Assembly (NCBI GenBank): GCA_047626725.1
Contig: JBLHSG010000009.1
Coordinates: 62,001 to 126,000, forward strand
Origin: Ascidiaceihabitans sp034111945
Lineage (GTDB): Bacteria > Pseudomonadota > Alphaproteobacteria > Rhodobacterales > Rhodobacteraceae
DNA: 64,000 nt
Reading direction: 5' to 3'
Shown here: positions 7,395 to 16,482 of the stretch, one piece after another
Layout: the number at the start of each line of letters is the position of its first letter
Position numbering within the stretch: the stretch's first letter is position 1
Translations under genes and position numbers: made by a program
Notes under the pieces: model-generated
Told to the model about the DNA's origin: nothing
Databases searched by the model: none
What the model saw: the letters and a program-made list of their open reading frames with translations, nothing else

Positions 7395-8780
7395 TCAGGT
7401 TTTGCGTTTTCGGGCAGGTTGCGGGCGCACGCGTTCTTCGATCATGTCATAGATCATGCCGACGATGTCCTTGCCGGATGCCTTTTCGATGCCTTCAAAC
7501 CCGGGGGATGAATTGACTTCAAGAACCTTTGGTCCGGTTTCAGAGCGCAGCAAATCAACGCCAGCTTTGCCCAGATTAAACGCGCGCGCGGCTTTTAAGG
7601 CAGTGTCGCGTTCTTCTTTTGAAATCCGCACAACTTTGGCTGATCCACCACGGTGCAGGTTTGATCGGAAATCACCGTCCGCCCCTGTGCGTTTCATTGC
7701 CGCGACAACTTTGCCACCCACAACCAAACACCGAATGTCTTCGCCTGCGGCCTCTTTGACAAAATCCTGAACAAGGAAGTTCGCGCGCAGGCCACGGAAC
7801 GCATCGATGACTGATTCAGCGGCTTTTTTGGTTTCTGCCAGCACGACGCCTTTGCCTTGGGTGGATTCCAGCAGCTTTACGATCATCGGCGCGGTGCCCA
7901 CCAAACCCATCAAGTTGCCCGTGTCCTTGGGGGAGGCGGCGAATGCAGTTGTCGGCATGCCGATGCGTTTGGACGCAAGCACCTGATGCGCGTGCAATTT
8001 ATCGCGCGACGCGGTGATGCCCGCCGATCCGTTCACACAATAGGTGCCGATGGTTTCAAACTGCCGGATGACCGCGCAGCCATAGGTCGTGACCGACGCG
8101 CCGATGCGCGGCACCACAGCGTCATAGCGGGGCAGGCGTTTGCCGTCATAATGCACCTCGGGGGACATCGCGTTGATCGCCATGTAGCAGCGCGTGGTGT
8201 CGATGACTTCGACCACGTGACCGCGTGCTTCGCCCACATCAACCAGACGCTGGGTGGAATAGTTGTTTTCGCGGCTTAAAACCGCAATCCGCAATGCGCG
8301 TTTGGGGGCAGTTTTGCGCATGTCGGCGGAATGATACACATCGTAACTAAGGTCAGGTTGCAGCCGTTTTTCCGTCGCGGTGATCGAAATGTGGTCTTGC
8401 AATGCTTGGCGGCCCAGCAACATCCGGCTGTTCATGCCTGCGCGATTGGTCAGCGTGACTTCGATAGGCCAGTTTTGGCCGGCGACGTGCAAATCGACTT
8501 CGATCACATAGCGCAATTCGGATTCACCGTTTGACGACGTGACCTCGCGGCGGTCCACAATATCAGCGGAACAGGTGATGGTGACCTGATCGTTGTTGGC
8601 AATGGGATGCACCAAAAACCGCACCTTTGGTTTGGCTTCGGATCCGAACACTTCGATGTCGTGGGCATGCAACGCAGAGGTCCGCGCACCGGTGTCGATC
8701 TTGGCTTTGAGCGCAGGAAGGCCAAGACCGGGCAGTGCGATCCATTCTTCCCAGCCGAAATTCAGATTATCCATGTGCAT
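7395..8780 (-). CDS. rimK: Fused RimB-type aspartic protease / RimK-type ATP-grasp glutamate ligase
   Basis: The 461-residue protein has two parts. Residues 1 to about 140 are a retropepsin-like domain of the RimB/DUF785 family (PALKAKIDTGARTSALHA, with the DTGA catalytic motif, and RMLLGRQAL). Residues about 160 to 450 are an ATP-grasp ligase of the RimK family (RIGASVTTYGCAVIRQFE, VKLLESTQGKGVVLAET, FVKEAAGEDIRCLVVGG, VLEVNSSPGFEGIEKASG). RimK adds glutamates to ribosomal protein S6. In other bacteria RimB is a separate protein that acts with RimK. The substrate here is inferred. Confidence 0.85.
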   Translation of the reverse strand: MHMDNLNFGWEEWIALPGLGLPALKAKIDTGARTSALHAHDIEVFGSEAKPKVRFLVHPIANNDQVTITCSADIVDRREVTSSNGESELRYVIEVDLHVAGQNWPIEVTLTNRAGMNSRMLLGRQALQDHISITATEKRLQPDLSYDVYHSADMRKTAPKRALRIAVLSRENNYSTQRLVDVGEARGHVVEVIDTTRCYMAINAMSPEVHYDGKRLPRYDAVVPRIGASVTTYGCAVIRQFETIGTYCVNGSAGITASRDKLHAHQVLASKRIGMPTTAFAASPKDTGNLMGLVGTAPMIVKLLESTQGKGVVLAETKKAAESVIDAFRGLRANFLVQDFVKEAAGEDIRCLVVGGKVVAAMKRTGADGDFRSNLHRGGSAKVVRISKEERDTALKAARAFNLGKAGVDLLRSETGPKVLEVNSSPGFEGIEKASGKDIVGMIYDMIEERVRPQPARKRKT

Positions 8781-8842
8781 GTCTCCCTCAAGTGAAGGCT
8801 CAGGCTATCAGGGCTTTTCGGGGCTCACAACCGGAAGGGGCG

Positions 8843-9625
8843 TTAACCTTTGAACTTGCTGTTTTTTTCAGCAGCAAGGCGCCCGGGATCAAGGAAATGA
8901 CCAACCATAATCGGGGTTGCCAGCGCGTAGGCCTGATCAAGCGGTAAATCCTGTTGGGCCTGCACTGCGGCTTTGCCTGCGCTGATCGGGCCTGCGTTGC
9001 GACGCGCTAGGTTTGTGGCAAAGTCCAGCGTCTCTTGACCTAGCGTTTGGGATGGGATCACACGATTGACCAGCCCTGCATTCAGCCCCCAATCGGCGGA
9101 TTTGTTTTCGCCCGACAGCAGCAATTCCATCAGGTGTTTTTGACCCACACTGCGCGACACACCCACCGCAGGCGTGGTGCAAAAGCCGCCGTTGTTCACA
9201 CCGGGCAGACAAAATTGCGCGCGCGGGCTGGCAAAGACCAGATCGCAGGACGCCATCATTTGCAAACCCGCAGCAGTGGCGATGCCGTCAACCATTGCGA
9301 TCGTGGGTTTGGGAAAGGCGGCAAGGGTTTGCATCATGTCACCGCAGGCCGTGAATAGGTCGTGCAGGAACGCTTCGCCGTTGTCGGGCGTGTCACGGTG
9401 GCGATTGATTTCTTTCAGATCGTGACCGGCGCAAAAAATGTGACCTGGCCCTGACAGGATCACCACATTGACGCCTGTGTCTGTCGCGGCGGCGTGTAAG
9501 GCCGCGTGGATCGCGGTGATCATCGGCAAGGACAGCGGATGCGCAGGGGCGGCCCCCATGGTCAGGGTGCGCACGCCATCTGTGTCTGTGGTGTTCACAA
9601 GCGAGGGGGTTGCGAGCTGGTTCAT
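8843..9625 (-). CDS. Enoyl-CoA hydratase/isomerase family protein
   Basis: The 260-residue crotonase-fold protein has the oxyanion-hole block FCAGHDLKEINRHR and AAGLQMMASCDLVFAS, the middle block PGVNNGGFCTTPAVGVSR and GLVNRVIPS. The usual catalytic Glu positions of classical enoyl-CoA hydratase are not obvious, and the middle block resembles the ECHDC3-like subgroup, so the exact reaction is uncertain. It is flanked by unrelated genes on the same strand. Confidence 0.85.
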   Translation of the reverse strand: MNQLATPSLVNTTDTDGVRTLTMGAAPAHPLSLPMITAIHAALHAAATDTGVNVVILSGPGHIFCAGHDLKEINRHRDTPDNGEAFLHDLFTACGDMMQTLAAFPKPTIAMVDGIATAAGLQMMASCDLVFASPRAQFCLPGVNNGGFCTTPAVGVSRSVGQKHLMELLLSGENKSADWGLNAGLVNRVIPSQTLGQETLDFATNLARRNAGPISAGKAAVQAQQDLPLDQAYALATPIMVGHFLDPGRLAAEKNSKFKG

Positions 9626-9686
9626 CGCGGCACTTTCCTAAGGTCGGTTGCTAGAAGTGTGCCGCGATGTTGGACCGCAATCAAGG

Positions 9687-9962
9687 TCAGTCGTTTATGT
9701 CGTGCGTGACGCGGCGCGCCCCACTGCTTTGCTTGCGGAAAATGACCCGCAGCGCGATCCATGATGCCAGTGACAGGCCGGTGAACACGGCAATCGCTAG
9801 TGGGGCGATCATGGCCGTGGGGAACAAGGCGACAATGACCGTCATGATCACTGCACCGATGGCAAAGCCCAAAAAGATAAATCCGGGCACCAAGACCTCG
9901 AGAACGGCAAGCCCGAGGGCCGCCGCCAGCCAGACCCACCAGATTGAAACCAGCGTGTCCAT
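9687..9962 (-). CDS. NfeD-like membrane protein
   Basis: The 91-residue protein has two to three hydrophobic segments (WLAAALGLAVLEVLVPGFIF; IGAVIMTVIVALFP; the PLAIAVFTGLSLASWIAL region). Short NfeD proteins form membrane complexes with SPFH proteins. Its ATG overlaps the stop of the SPFH gene (TGATG); a GTG one codon earlier is also possible. It lacks the C-terminal OB-fold seen in longer NfeD proteins. Confidence 0.75.
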   Translation of the reverse strand: MDTLVSIWWVWLAAALGLAVLEVLVPGFIFLGFAIGAVIMTVIVALFPTAMIAPLAIAVFTGLSLASWIALRVIFRKQSSGARRVTHDIND

Positions 9963-10855
9963 CACTTGCGCCCCGTCAACAGTTTGAACGCATCGCCAAA
10001 CGCATCAAGCGCTTGGGCTGGAACAACAATTGTCTGACTGCCAGCGCCACTGCCCATCGTGTTCAGGGCCTCGACTTGTTTTAGGGCAATCTGGTACTGC
10101 GCGGCTTCTAAACCGTTTTCGTTGATCGCAACGGCAACCATTTGCGTGGCGTAGGCTTCGGCGTCGGCCAGAATGCGGCGGGCTTTTGCGGTTTGTTCGG
10201 ATGCGTACAGCTCCGCATCAGCGGCCAGTTCGACGGCGCGCTTTGACCCTTCGGCTTCGGTTACTTGGGCACGGCGCGCCCGTTCGGCATTTAGCTGCTG
10301 CATCATGGCGTTACGTGTGGCCTGATCCAGATTAACGTCCAGAATTTCGGCGCGGGTCACTTCGATCCCCCAGTCATCCACAGCGCTTTCGACCGAATTT
10401 TTAATCGTATCAATCACCGAAGACCGGTTTGCCTGTACTTCGTCCAAATCCATCTTGCCGATTTCAGCACGCACAATACCAGCGACAGTGGTCGAAATCG
10501 CGCCATCTACGTCACGAATACGGTACACGGTCTTTTCCGGTTTGATGATGCGGTAAAACACCGATGTGTCGACCTGCACCAAGACGTTGTCGCGGGTAAT
10601 TGCGTCTTGGGTCGCAGTGGGCAACTGGCGCTCGAGGATCGATATTTTATGCGCAACCCGATCCAGAAACGGCACAATCATGTTAATGCCAGGTCCAAGC
10701 ACCGAATGCAGACGCCCAAAGCGTTCAATCACATGCTGTTCGGATTGCGACACAATGCGCACCGACTTGAACACCAGCACGACAAACAGCAGCGCCAGCA
10801 GAATATAAACGATGTTTTGTTGCAGTAGATTTAGCGCGATCTCTTCGTACGGCAT
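9962..10855 (-). CDS. SPFH/Band 7 domain protein (stomatin/QmcA-like)
   Basis: The 297-residue protein has one N-terminal membrane anchor (IVYILLALLFVVLVF), an SPFH domain (SEQHVIERFGRLHSVLGPGINMIVPF, abridged to SEQHVIERFGRLH and LGPGINMIVPFLD) and a long Ala/Glu-rich coiled coil ending with GSGAGSQTIVVPAQALDAFG. Such proteins oligomerise at the membrane as scaffolds or protease modulators. The start at 10855 (MPYEEIALNLLQQ) has AGGAA about 8 bases upstream; a longer open frame reaching into tgt is rejected. Confidence 0.88.
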   Translation of the reverse strand: MPYEEIALNLLQQNIVYILLALLFVVLVFKSVRIVSQSEQHVIERFGRLHSVLGPGINMIVPFLDRVAHKISILERQLPTATQDAITRDNVLVQVDTSVFYRIIKPEKTVYRIRDVDGAISTTVAGIVRAEIGKMDLDEVQANRSSVIDTIKNSVESAVDDWGIEVTRAEILDVNLDQATRNAMMQQLNAERARRAQVTEAEGSKRAVELAADAELYASEQTAKARRILADAEAYATQMVAVAINENGLEAAQYQIALKQVEALNTMGSGAGSQTIVVPAQALDAFGDAFKLLTGRK

Positions 10856-10982
10856 AGGGCAGTTCCTTTGATAATTCAGCAACATATATGGGGATTTTGG
10901 CCCGAAATACAAGATGTAGGCGCAAGCTGGCAGACATCTATCAAGGCTTGAGCCGCTGGGCATTTTGCGCCACATGGGGGCC

Positions 10983-12110
10983 ATGAACAAGATAACATAT
11001 GACCTGCATGCCACAGATGGCAAAGCCCGCACTGGCGTGATCAAAACCCCGCGCGGTGATATTCGCACACCTGCCTTTATGCCCGTGGGCACGGCCGCCA
11101 CTGTTAAGGCGATGATGCCCGAAAGCGTCGCGTCCACAGGGGCCGACATTTTGCTGGGCAACACCTATCATTTGATGCTGCGCCCGACGGCGGAACGCAT
11201 TGATCGTCTGGGTGGCCTGCATAAATTCATGAACTGGGATCGCCCGATCCTGACGGACAGTGGTGGCTTTCAAGTGATGAGCCTCGCGGGGTTGCGCAAT
11301 CTGACCGAAAAAGGTGTGACGTTCAAATCGCACATTGATGGGTCAAAACACGAGATCACGCCAGAACGCTCGATGGAAATTCAGGCGCTGCTCGGCTCTG
11401 ATATTGTGATGTGTTTTGATGAATGTCCGGCGCTGCCTGCCGACCGTGCGCGGATTGTAGATAGCATGCGTATGTCGATGCGCTGGGCCCAGCGGTCGCG
11501 TGATGCCTTTGGGGATCGCCCCGGTCATGCGCTGTTTGGTATTCAACAAGGGGGTCTGGAACAGGATTTCCGCGAAGAAAGTGCCGCCGCCTTGGTCGAC
11601 ATCGGTTTTGATGGGTATGCGGTTGGTGGTCTGGCTGTGGGTGAAGGGCAGGGCGCAATGTTTGACGTCTTGGATTTCGCGCCAGATATGCTGCCCGTCG
11701 ATAAACCGCGTTACCTGATGGGCGTCGGCAAACCGGATGATATCGTTGGCGCGGTTGCGCGTGGAATTGATATGATGGATTGCGTTTTGCCGTCACGATC
11801 CGGGCGCACAGGGCAGGTTTTCACGCGCACCGGTGTCGTTAATATCAAGAACGCGCGCCATGCCGATGATCCGCGTCCTTTGGATGAAAACTGCAAATGC
11901 CCGGCCTGTTCAAAATACAGCCGCGCCTATTTGCACCACGTGTTCCGCAGCAACGAGATGATCTCGGGCATGCTGCTGACATGGCATAACCTACAGTATT
12001 TCCAAGACATTATGGACGGTATGCGCCACGCGATCGCAGCAGGCAGATTCACCCAGTGGCAATCTGATTTCCATTCCGGCCGCGCCATGGGCGATATCGA
12101 ACCGCTGTGA
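10983..12110 (+). CDS. tgt: Queuine/preQ1 tRNA-ribosyltransferase
   Basis: The 375-residue TIM-barrel enzyme exchanges guanine for the queuosine precursor preQ1 at tRNA position 34. It has the substrate-binding Asp in LTDSGGFQVMSL, the FGIQQGG block, GGLAVGEGQ, the nucleophile Asp in MMDCVLPSRSGRTG and a zinc site (CKCPACSKYSRAYLHHV). The ATG at 10983 follows GGGGG; an in-frame ATG at 10974 is possible. The stop overlaps the next gene by four bases. Confidence 0.95.
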   Translation: MNKITYDLHATDGKARTGVIKTPRGDIRTPAFMPVGTAATVKAMMPESVASTGADILLGNTYHLMLRPTAERIDRLGGLHKFMNWDRPILTDSGGFQVMSLAGLRNLTEKGVTFKSHIDGSKHEITPERSMEIQALLGSDIVMCFDECPALPADRARIVDSMRMSMRWAQRSRDAFGDRPGHALFGIQQGGLEQDFREESAAALVDIGFDGYAVGGLAVGEGQGAMFDVLDFAPDMLPVDKPRYLMGVGKPDDIVGAVARGIDMMDCVLPSRSGRTGQVFTRTGVVNIKNARHADDPRPLDENCKCPACSKYSRAYLHHVFRSNEMISGMLLTWHNLQYFQDIMDGMRHAIAAGRFTQWQSDFHSGRAMGDIEPL

Positions 12111-13009
12111 GGTCAACACTGGCCCCTTCTGTTTGGCTGGTCATCGGCGGTGTAATTTGGGGCCTGTTCTGGATCCCGCTGCGCATGTTGGGCGAGGCCG
12201 GGTTTCAGGCCGCGTGGTCTGGTTTTTCGATCTACGCCATCTGCACGCTGATCATGTTACCGGTCATTGTGATGCGTGCGCGCAGCCTGTGGGCGGGTGG
12301 TTTGGCGCTGCTGATATGCGGCGCTTTGACCGGAACGGCGTTAAGCCTTTATGCCACCAGCATCTATTTCACCGACGTCATTCGGGTCATCTTGCTGTTC
12401 TACCTCGCGCCGGTGTGGGGCACGCTGTTGGGCCTCGTGTTTTTGGGCGAACGGCTAACATGGTTTCGCATCGTTGCGCTGATTTTGGGCTTGGGCGGCT
12501 TGATCGTTGTGCTGTCCCCGAACGGCGCATTTCCGCGCCCTCAAGGCATCGGCGACTGGATGGCGCTGTTGTCCGGAATGGCCTGGTCTTTGGGCAGCTT
12601 GCAACTGTACCGATTGCAGCGTGTCGCCCCAATAGATCAAATGATTGCTTTTATCGTTGGCGGCCTGATTGTGACCGCGCTGATGATTGCGCTGGGCGGC
12701 GATCTGATGGGCAAAACGCCGGATATCACTGCGCTAAAAACGTCGTGGATGATGCTGCTGATCATTGCCGTTTTGACCCTGCCGATGTTCTTTTTGACAA
12801 TCTGGCCATGTGCTTACCTGACGCCGGGGCGTGTCGGGCTGCTATTGATGAGCGAAGTCGTCGTGGCCGTTATTTCAGCTGCCGTGCTAACCGACGAAAC
12901 CTTTGGTCTACGCGAGGCAATTGGCACCACATTGATTGTCTCGGCCGCTTTGGTCGAAGTCGCGGGGCCATTTTTGGTAACAAGTCGCAGGGCGCAAGAA
13001 AAATCTTAA
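12107..13009 (+). CDS. DMT-superfamily (EamA) transporter
   Basis: The 300-residue protein has ten hydrophobic segments in two EamA repeats (first GGVIWGLFWIPLRMLG to VLSPNG; second WMALLSGMAWSLGSLQLYR to the C-terminus). These are small-molecule exporters, and the substrate cannot be read from sequence. It starts with GTG in a GTGA overlap with tgt, so it is probably co-transcribed. Confidence 0.85.
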   Translation: MRSTLAPSVWLVIGGVIWGLFWIPLRMLGEAGFQAAWSGFSIYAICTLIMLPVIVMRARSLWAGGLALLICGALTGTALSLYATSIYFTDVIRVILLFYLAPVWGTLLGLVFLGERLTWFRIVALILGLGGLIVVLSPNGAFPRPQGIGDWMALLSGMAWSLGSLQLYRLQRVAPIDQMIAFIVGGLIVTALMIALGGDLMGKTPDITALKTSWMMLLIIAVLTLPMFFLTIWPCAYLTPGRVGLLLMSEVVVAVISAAVLTDETFGLREAIGTTLIVSAALVEVAGPFLVTSRRAQEKS

Positions 13010-13190
13010 CGGTTTTCTGAAATTAATCAGCCCAATTGGGGCAGTCAGCATTGCACCCACCGCGCCAGAAGGCCATTCTAGGACTTGAAACAGGCAGGCA
13101 AGATAACAATTTGTTAACTCCAGACGCAGGAGACAGACCAGAGTTGCCTAATAAGGGACCGCGCTGTCTTGCCAAACTAAGGAAAAGAGC

Positions 13191-15599
13191 ATGCAAGAGC
13201 CATTAAACGCATCATACCCCGTATTGCCGCTGCGCGATATCGTGGTCTTCCCGCACATGATTGTGCCGTTGTTTGTCGGTCGCGACAAATCGGTTCGTGC
13301 GCTCGAAGAAGTGATGGCAGATGACAAACAGATCCTTCTGTCGAGCCAGATGGACCCGTCCGAGGACGACCCACAAAGCGACGGCATTTACAAAGCTGGC
13401 GTGCTGGCAAATGTACTGCAATTGCTAAAGCTGCCCGATGGCACGGTCAAAGTATTGGTCGAAGGCCAGGCGCGTGTGCGCATCACGGAATACCTTGAAA
13501 ACGATAGCTTTTTCGAAGCGCGCGCCGAATATCTGACCGAAATGCCGGGCGACGTTGCCACCACAGAGGCGCTGTTGCGCACGGTTGGCGACGAATTCGA
13601 ACGCTATTCCAAGGTCAAGAAAAACATCCCCGAAGAGGCGCTGACGGCTGTTGGTGAATCGACTGAGCCTGCGAAGCTCGCAGATCTGGTCGCGGGCCAT
13701 TTGGGCATTGAAGTTGAACAAAAACAGGACCTGCTGGAAACGCTGTCGATTTCCGAACGTCTTGAAAAAGTCTACGGCCTGATGCAGGGCGAAATGTCTG
13801 TTCTCCAAGTCGAGAAAAAGATCAAAACCCGCGTCAAAACCCAGATGGAACGCACCCAGCGTGAATATTATCTGAACGAACAGATGAAAGCGATCCAACA
13901 AGAATTGGGTGACGGCGAAGACGGCAAAAATGAGATCGAGGAACTTGAGGCGAAAATCGCTGACACCAAGTTGAGCAAAGAAGCCCGTGAAAAGGTGGAC
14001 GCCGAGATCAAGAAACTGAAAAACATGTCGCCGATGTCTGCCGAAGCGACTGTTGTGCGCAACTATTTAGATTGGATTTTAGGCGTTCCATGGGGCGTTA
14101 AATCCCGTGTGAAAAAAGACCTCGGTCGCGCCGAAAAAATCCTGAACGACGATCACTATGGCTTGGATAAAGTCAAAGAACGGATCGTTGAATATCTTGC
14201 GGTGCAGCAACGTTCGACCAAAATCAAAGGTCCGATCATGTGTTTGGTTGGCCCTCCGGGTGTTGGTAAAACATCGTTGGGGAAATCCGTGGCCAAGGCG
14301 ACAGGGCGCGAATTTATTCGTATTTCACTGGGTGGCGTGCGTGACGAGTCCGAAATTCGCGGTCACCGTCGCACGTACATCGGGTCGATGCCGGGTAAGA
14401 TCATTCAGGCGCTGAAAAAGGCGAAAACCACGAACCCACTGATCTTGCTCGATGAAATCGACAAGATGGGTCAAGATTTCCGTGGTGATCCTGCGTCAGC
14501 GATGCTTGAAGTGCTTGATCCAGAGCAAAACAGCACATTCGTGGATCACTATCTTGAGGTCGAATATGACCTGTCGAACGTGATGTTTCTGACCACGTCT
14601 AACAGCTATAATATGCCTGGTCCGTTGCTTGACCGGATGGAGATTATTCCACTGGCGGGCTACACCGAGGACGAAAAGCGCGAGATTGCAAAGCAGCATT
14701 TGGTGGCCAAACAGATCAAAAACCACGGCTTGAAAAAGGGTGAGTTTGAACTGAAAGACGACGCGCTAACCTCGATCATTCGCCACTACACACGCGAAGC
14801 GGGCGTGCGGAACCTTGAGCGTGAGATCGCCAAAACTGCGCGTAAGTCACTGACTAAAATCATCAAGAAACAAGCGGATTCAGTTACTGTGTCTGCCGAC
14901 AATCTGGATGAATTCTTGGGGGTGCCGAAATACCGCTACGGTCTGGCCGAAAAAGAAGACCAGATTGGCGTTGTGACGGGCCTAGCCTACACCTCTGTTG
15001 GCGGTGAATTACTGCAAATCGAAGCGTTGAATTTGCCCGGAAAAGGGCGGATGAAAACGACTGGTAAGCTCGGCGATGTGATGAAGGAATCCATCGACGC
15101 AGCATCGTCCTATGTGCGTTCCATCAGTCCCAAAATTGGGGTGAAACCGACAAAATTCGACAAAATCGATATTCACGTGCACGTGCCAGACGGGGCGACG
15201 CCAAAGGATGGTCCATCTGCCGGCTTGGCGATGGTCACTTCGATCGTTTCGGTTCTGACGGGTATTCCAGTGCGCAAAGACATCGCGATGACAGGCGAAG
15301 TTTCCTTGCGTGGCAATGCGATGCCGATTGGTGGCCTGAAAGAAAAACTTTTGGCGGCTCTTCGTGGTGGGATCAAAACTGTTCTGATCCCGGAAGAAAA
15401 CGAAAAAGACCTGCCGGAAATTCCGGACAACGTAAAAGCCGGGCTAAAAATTATTCCGGTCTCGCACGTGTCTGAAGTGTTAAAGCATGCTTTGGTTTCA
15501 GAGCCTGAACCGATCGAGTGGGATGAAGCGGCAGAAGAAGCAGCCGCCGCAGCTGCTGCTGCCTCAACTGGCATTCAACCGGTGGCGACAGCACACTAA
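13191..15599 (+). CDS. lon: ATP-dependent protease Lon
   Basis: The 802-residue cytosolic protease degrades damaged and regulatory proteins. It has an N-terminal substrate-binding LON domain (YPVLPLRDIVVFPHMIVPL), a coiled-coil region, an AAA+ module (Walker A GPPGVGKTSLGKS; Walker B LLDEIDKMG) and the C-terminal Ser-Lys protease (Ser676 in PKDGPSAGLAM, Lys719 in GGLKEKLLAALRGG). The tail is Ala-rich (EEAAAAAAAAS). It is a single gene with a strong terminator. Confidence 0.97.
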   Translation: MQEPLNASYPVLPLRDIVVFPHMIVPLFVGRDKSVRALEEVMADDKQILLSSQMDPSEDDPQSDGIYKAGVLANVLQLLKLPDGTVKVLVEGQARVRITEYLENDSFFEARAEYLTEMPGDVATTEALLRTVGDEFERYSKVKKNIPEEALTAVGESTEPAKLADLVAGHLGIEVEQKQDLLETLSISERLEKVYGLMQGEMSVLQVEKKIKTRVKTQMERTQREYYLNEQMKAIQQELGDGEDGKNEIEELEAKIADTKLSKEAREKVDAEIKKLKNMSPMSAEATVVRNYLDWILGVPWGVKSRVKKDLGRAEKILNDDHYGLDKVKERIVEYLAVQQRSTKIKGPIMCLVGPPGVGKTSLGKSVAKATGREFIRISLGGVRDESEIRGHRRTYIGSMPGKIIQALKKAKTTNPLILLDEIDKMGQDFRGDPASAMLEVLDPEQNSTFVDHYLEVEYDLSNVMFLTTSNSYNMPGPLLDRMEIIPLAGYTEDEKREIAKQHLVAKQIKNHGLKKGEFELKDDALTSIIRHYTREAGVRNLEREIAKTARKSLTKIIKKQADSVTVSADNLDEFLGVPKYRYGLAEKEDQIGVVTGLAYTSVGGELLQIEALNLPGKGRMKTTGKLGDVMKESIDAASSYVRSISPKIGVKPTKFDKIDIHVHVPDGATPKDGPSAGLAMVTSIVSVLTGIPVRKDIAMTGEVSLRGNAMPIGGLKEKLLAALRGGIKTVLIPEENEKDLPEIPDNVKAGLKIIPVSHVSEVLKHALVSEPEPIEWDEAAEEAAAAAAAASTGIQPVATAH

Positions 15600-15627
15600 C
15601 GCGTGTTGCCTTGATCTAAAATTAGGA

Positions 15628-15661
15628 AAGGCCGCCCAATCATTTGGGCGGCCTTTTTTTT
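15628..15661 (+). terminator. Rho-independent terminator of lon
   Basis: AAGGCCGCCC (15628-15637) pairs perfectly with GGGCGGCCTT (15646-15655) around an 8-base loop and is followed by eight T. Confidence 0.93.
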
Positions 15662-15860
15662 GATTCCGCCATCGCTGAGTTGTCGCGGTAATGCGACCAT
15701 CACCAGACAAGGGTAGGGGATAGTGCTGTCAGATGCTGCCTTGGTATGTCGAAAAAGGAGCTAATTTTTCGACCAGTTATCAACAATACAGCAACAATAT
15801 CCTTCATTCTATACATCTAATGTCAGCCAATGCTGGATATTTGACCCAGAGTTGCATAGA
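15662..15860. other. Non-coding stretch between lon terminator and the HU-like gene leader
   Basis: About 200 bases with no supported gene on either strand. It is more AT-rich than its surroundings (TTATCAACAATACAGCAACA and following) and probably holds the promoter of the HU-like gene, but I see no convincing -35/-10 pair. Confidence 0.5.
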
Positions 15861-15901
15861 CTGTTTCCAATCGAGAAACAGCGGACAACACAAATGTCCG
15901 C
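15861..15901 (+). promoter_or_regulatory. Two adjacent inverted repeats before the HU-like gene
   Basis: CTGTTTC (15861-15867) pairs with GAAACAG (15875-15881) around 7 bases. Directly after it GCGGAC (15881-15886) pairs with GTCCGC (15896-15901) around 9 bases. They end 18 bases before the start codon. They could be operators or a structured 5' leader. Confidence 0.45.
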
Positions 15902-15919
15902 GTGACCCATGAGGCAAAG

Positions 15920-16372
15920 ATGAGCACGACAAAAGCAAAGACAGCGACCAAAAAAGCCACAACGACAAAGAAGGCTTCGGCAACAACGGCTCCTAAAATC
16001 GCGACAAAGGCAGCCGTACCTGCGACCGCGGCAACGCCGGTTGTCGTCGACTCGCCTCAGCCGGTTATTAGTGGTCCGATGATGCGCAAAAAAGAATTGA
16101 TCGATTTGGTTGTCGAACGGTCAGGCATCAAAAAGAAAGACGCAAAACCTGTCGTCGAGGCTGTGCTTGCGGTTCTGGGAGAAGCGATCGGCGAGAGCCG
16201 CGAACTGAACTTGCAACCAATGGGCAAATTGCGCGTTCGTCGCGTCAAGGAAATGCCAAATGGCCGCGTCATGGTTACAAAAATCCGCCAGTCCTCCGCG
16301 ACGACAGCTGCCAATGCGGACTCTGCTGATGCGGCACCTGCATTGAATACCGTTCCGGACGCCGCTGAATAA
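15920..16372 (+). CDS. HU/IHF-family DNA-binding protein with a basic N-terminal tail
   Basis: The 150-residue protein has an N-terminal tail of about 55 residues made almost entirely of Ala, Thr and Lys (TKAKTATKKATTTKKASAT), resembling histone H1, followed by an HU domain (MMRKKELIDLVVERSGIKK, LNLQPMGKLRVRRVKEMPNG). HU proteins bend and compact DNA; the tail should bind DNA non-specifically. The ATG at 15920 follows GAGGC; a GTG at 15902 is less likely because it lies in the leader hairpin. The C-terminus is an Ala/Asp-rich tail. Confidence 0.85.
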   Translation: MSTTKAKTATKKATTTKKASATTAPKIATKAAVPATAATPVVVDSPQPVISGPMMRKKELIDLVVERSGIKKKDAKPVVEAVLAVLGEAIGESRELNLQPMGKLRVRRVKEMPNGRVMVTKIRQSSATTAANADSADAAPALNTVPDAAE

Positions 16373-16399
16373 ACGCGACAATCCTGATATCCGTGATAC

Positions 16400-16438
16400 A
16401 AAAGCCGTTCCCGCACGTCGGGGGCGGCTTTTGCTTTT
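16400..16438 (+). terminator. Rho-independent terminator of the HU-like gene
   Basis: AAAAGCCGTTCCCG (16400-16413) and CGGGGGCGGCTTTT (16419-16432) form a GC-rich stem with wobble pairs and a 5-base loop, followed by GCTTTT. Confidence 0.75.
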
Positions 16439-16482
16439 GTGGAACCCCAAAACCGGACTTTTGACAATTGGATCAGACCTAG

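Noticed and set aside
9962..11164. 400-codon open frame for the SPFH protein starting inside tgt
   Set aside because: The first 103 codons are antisense to tgt and unrelated to SPFH proteins; the start at 10855 has a ribosome site and the membrane anchor follows directly.
12133..13020. A 295-codon open frame overlapping the DMT transporter gene in another frame
   Set aside because: It is Arg/His/Cys-rich with no family features, whereas the overlapping frame is a clear ten-segment EamA transporter.
13084..13113. Possible heat-shock promoter (CTTGAAA) before lon
   Set aside because: The -35-like sequence is good, but no matching -10 occurs at a proper distance; GATAACAAT is too divergent to call.
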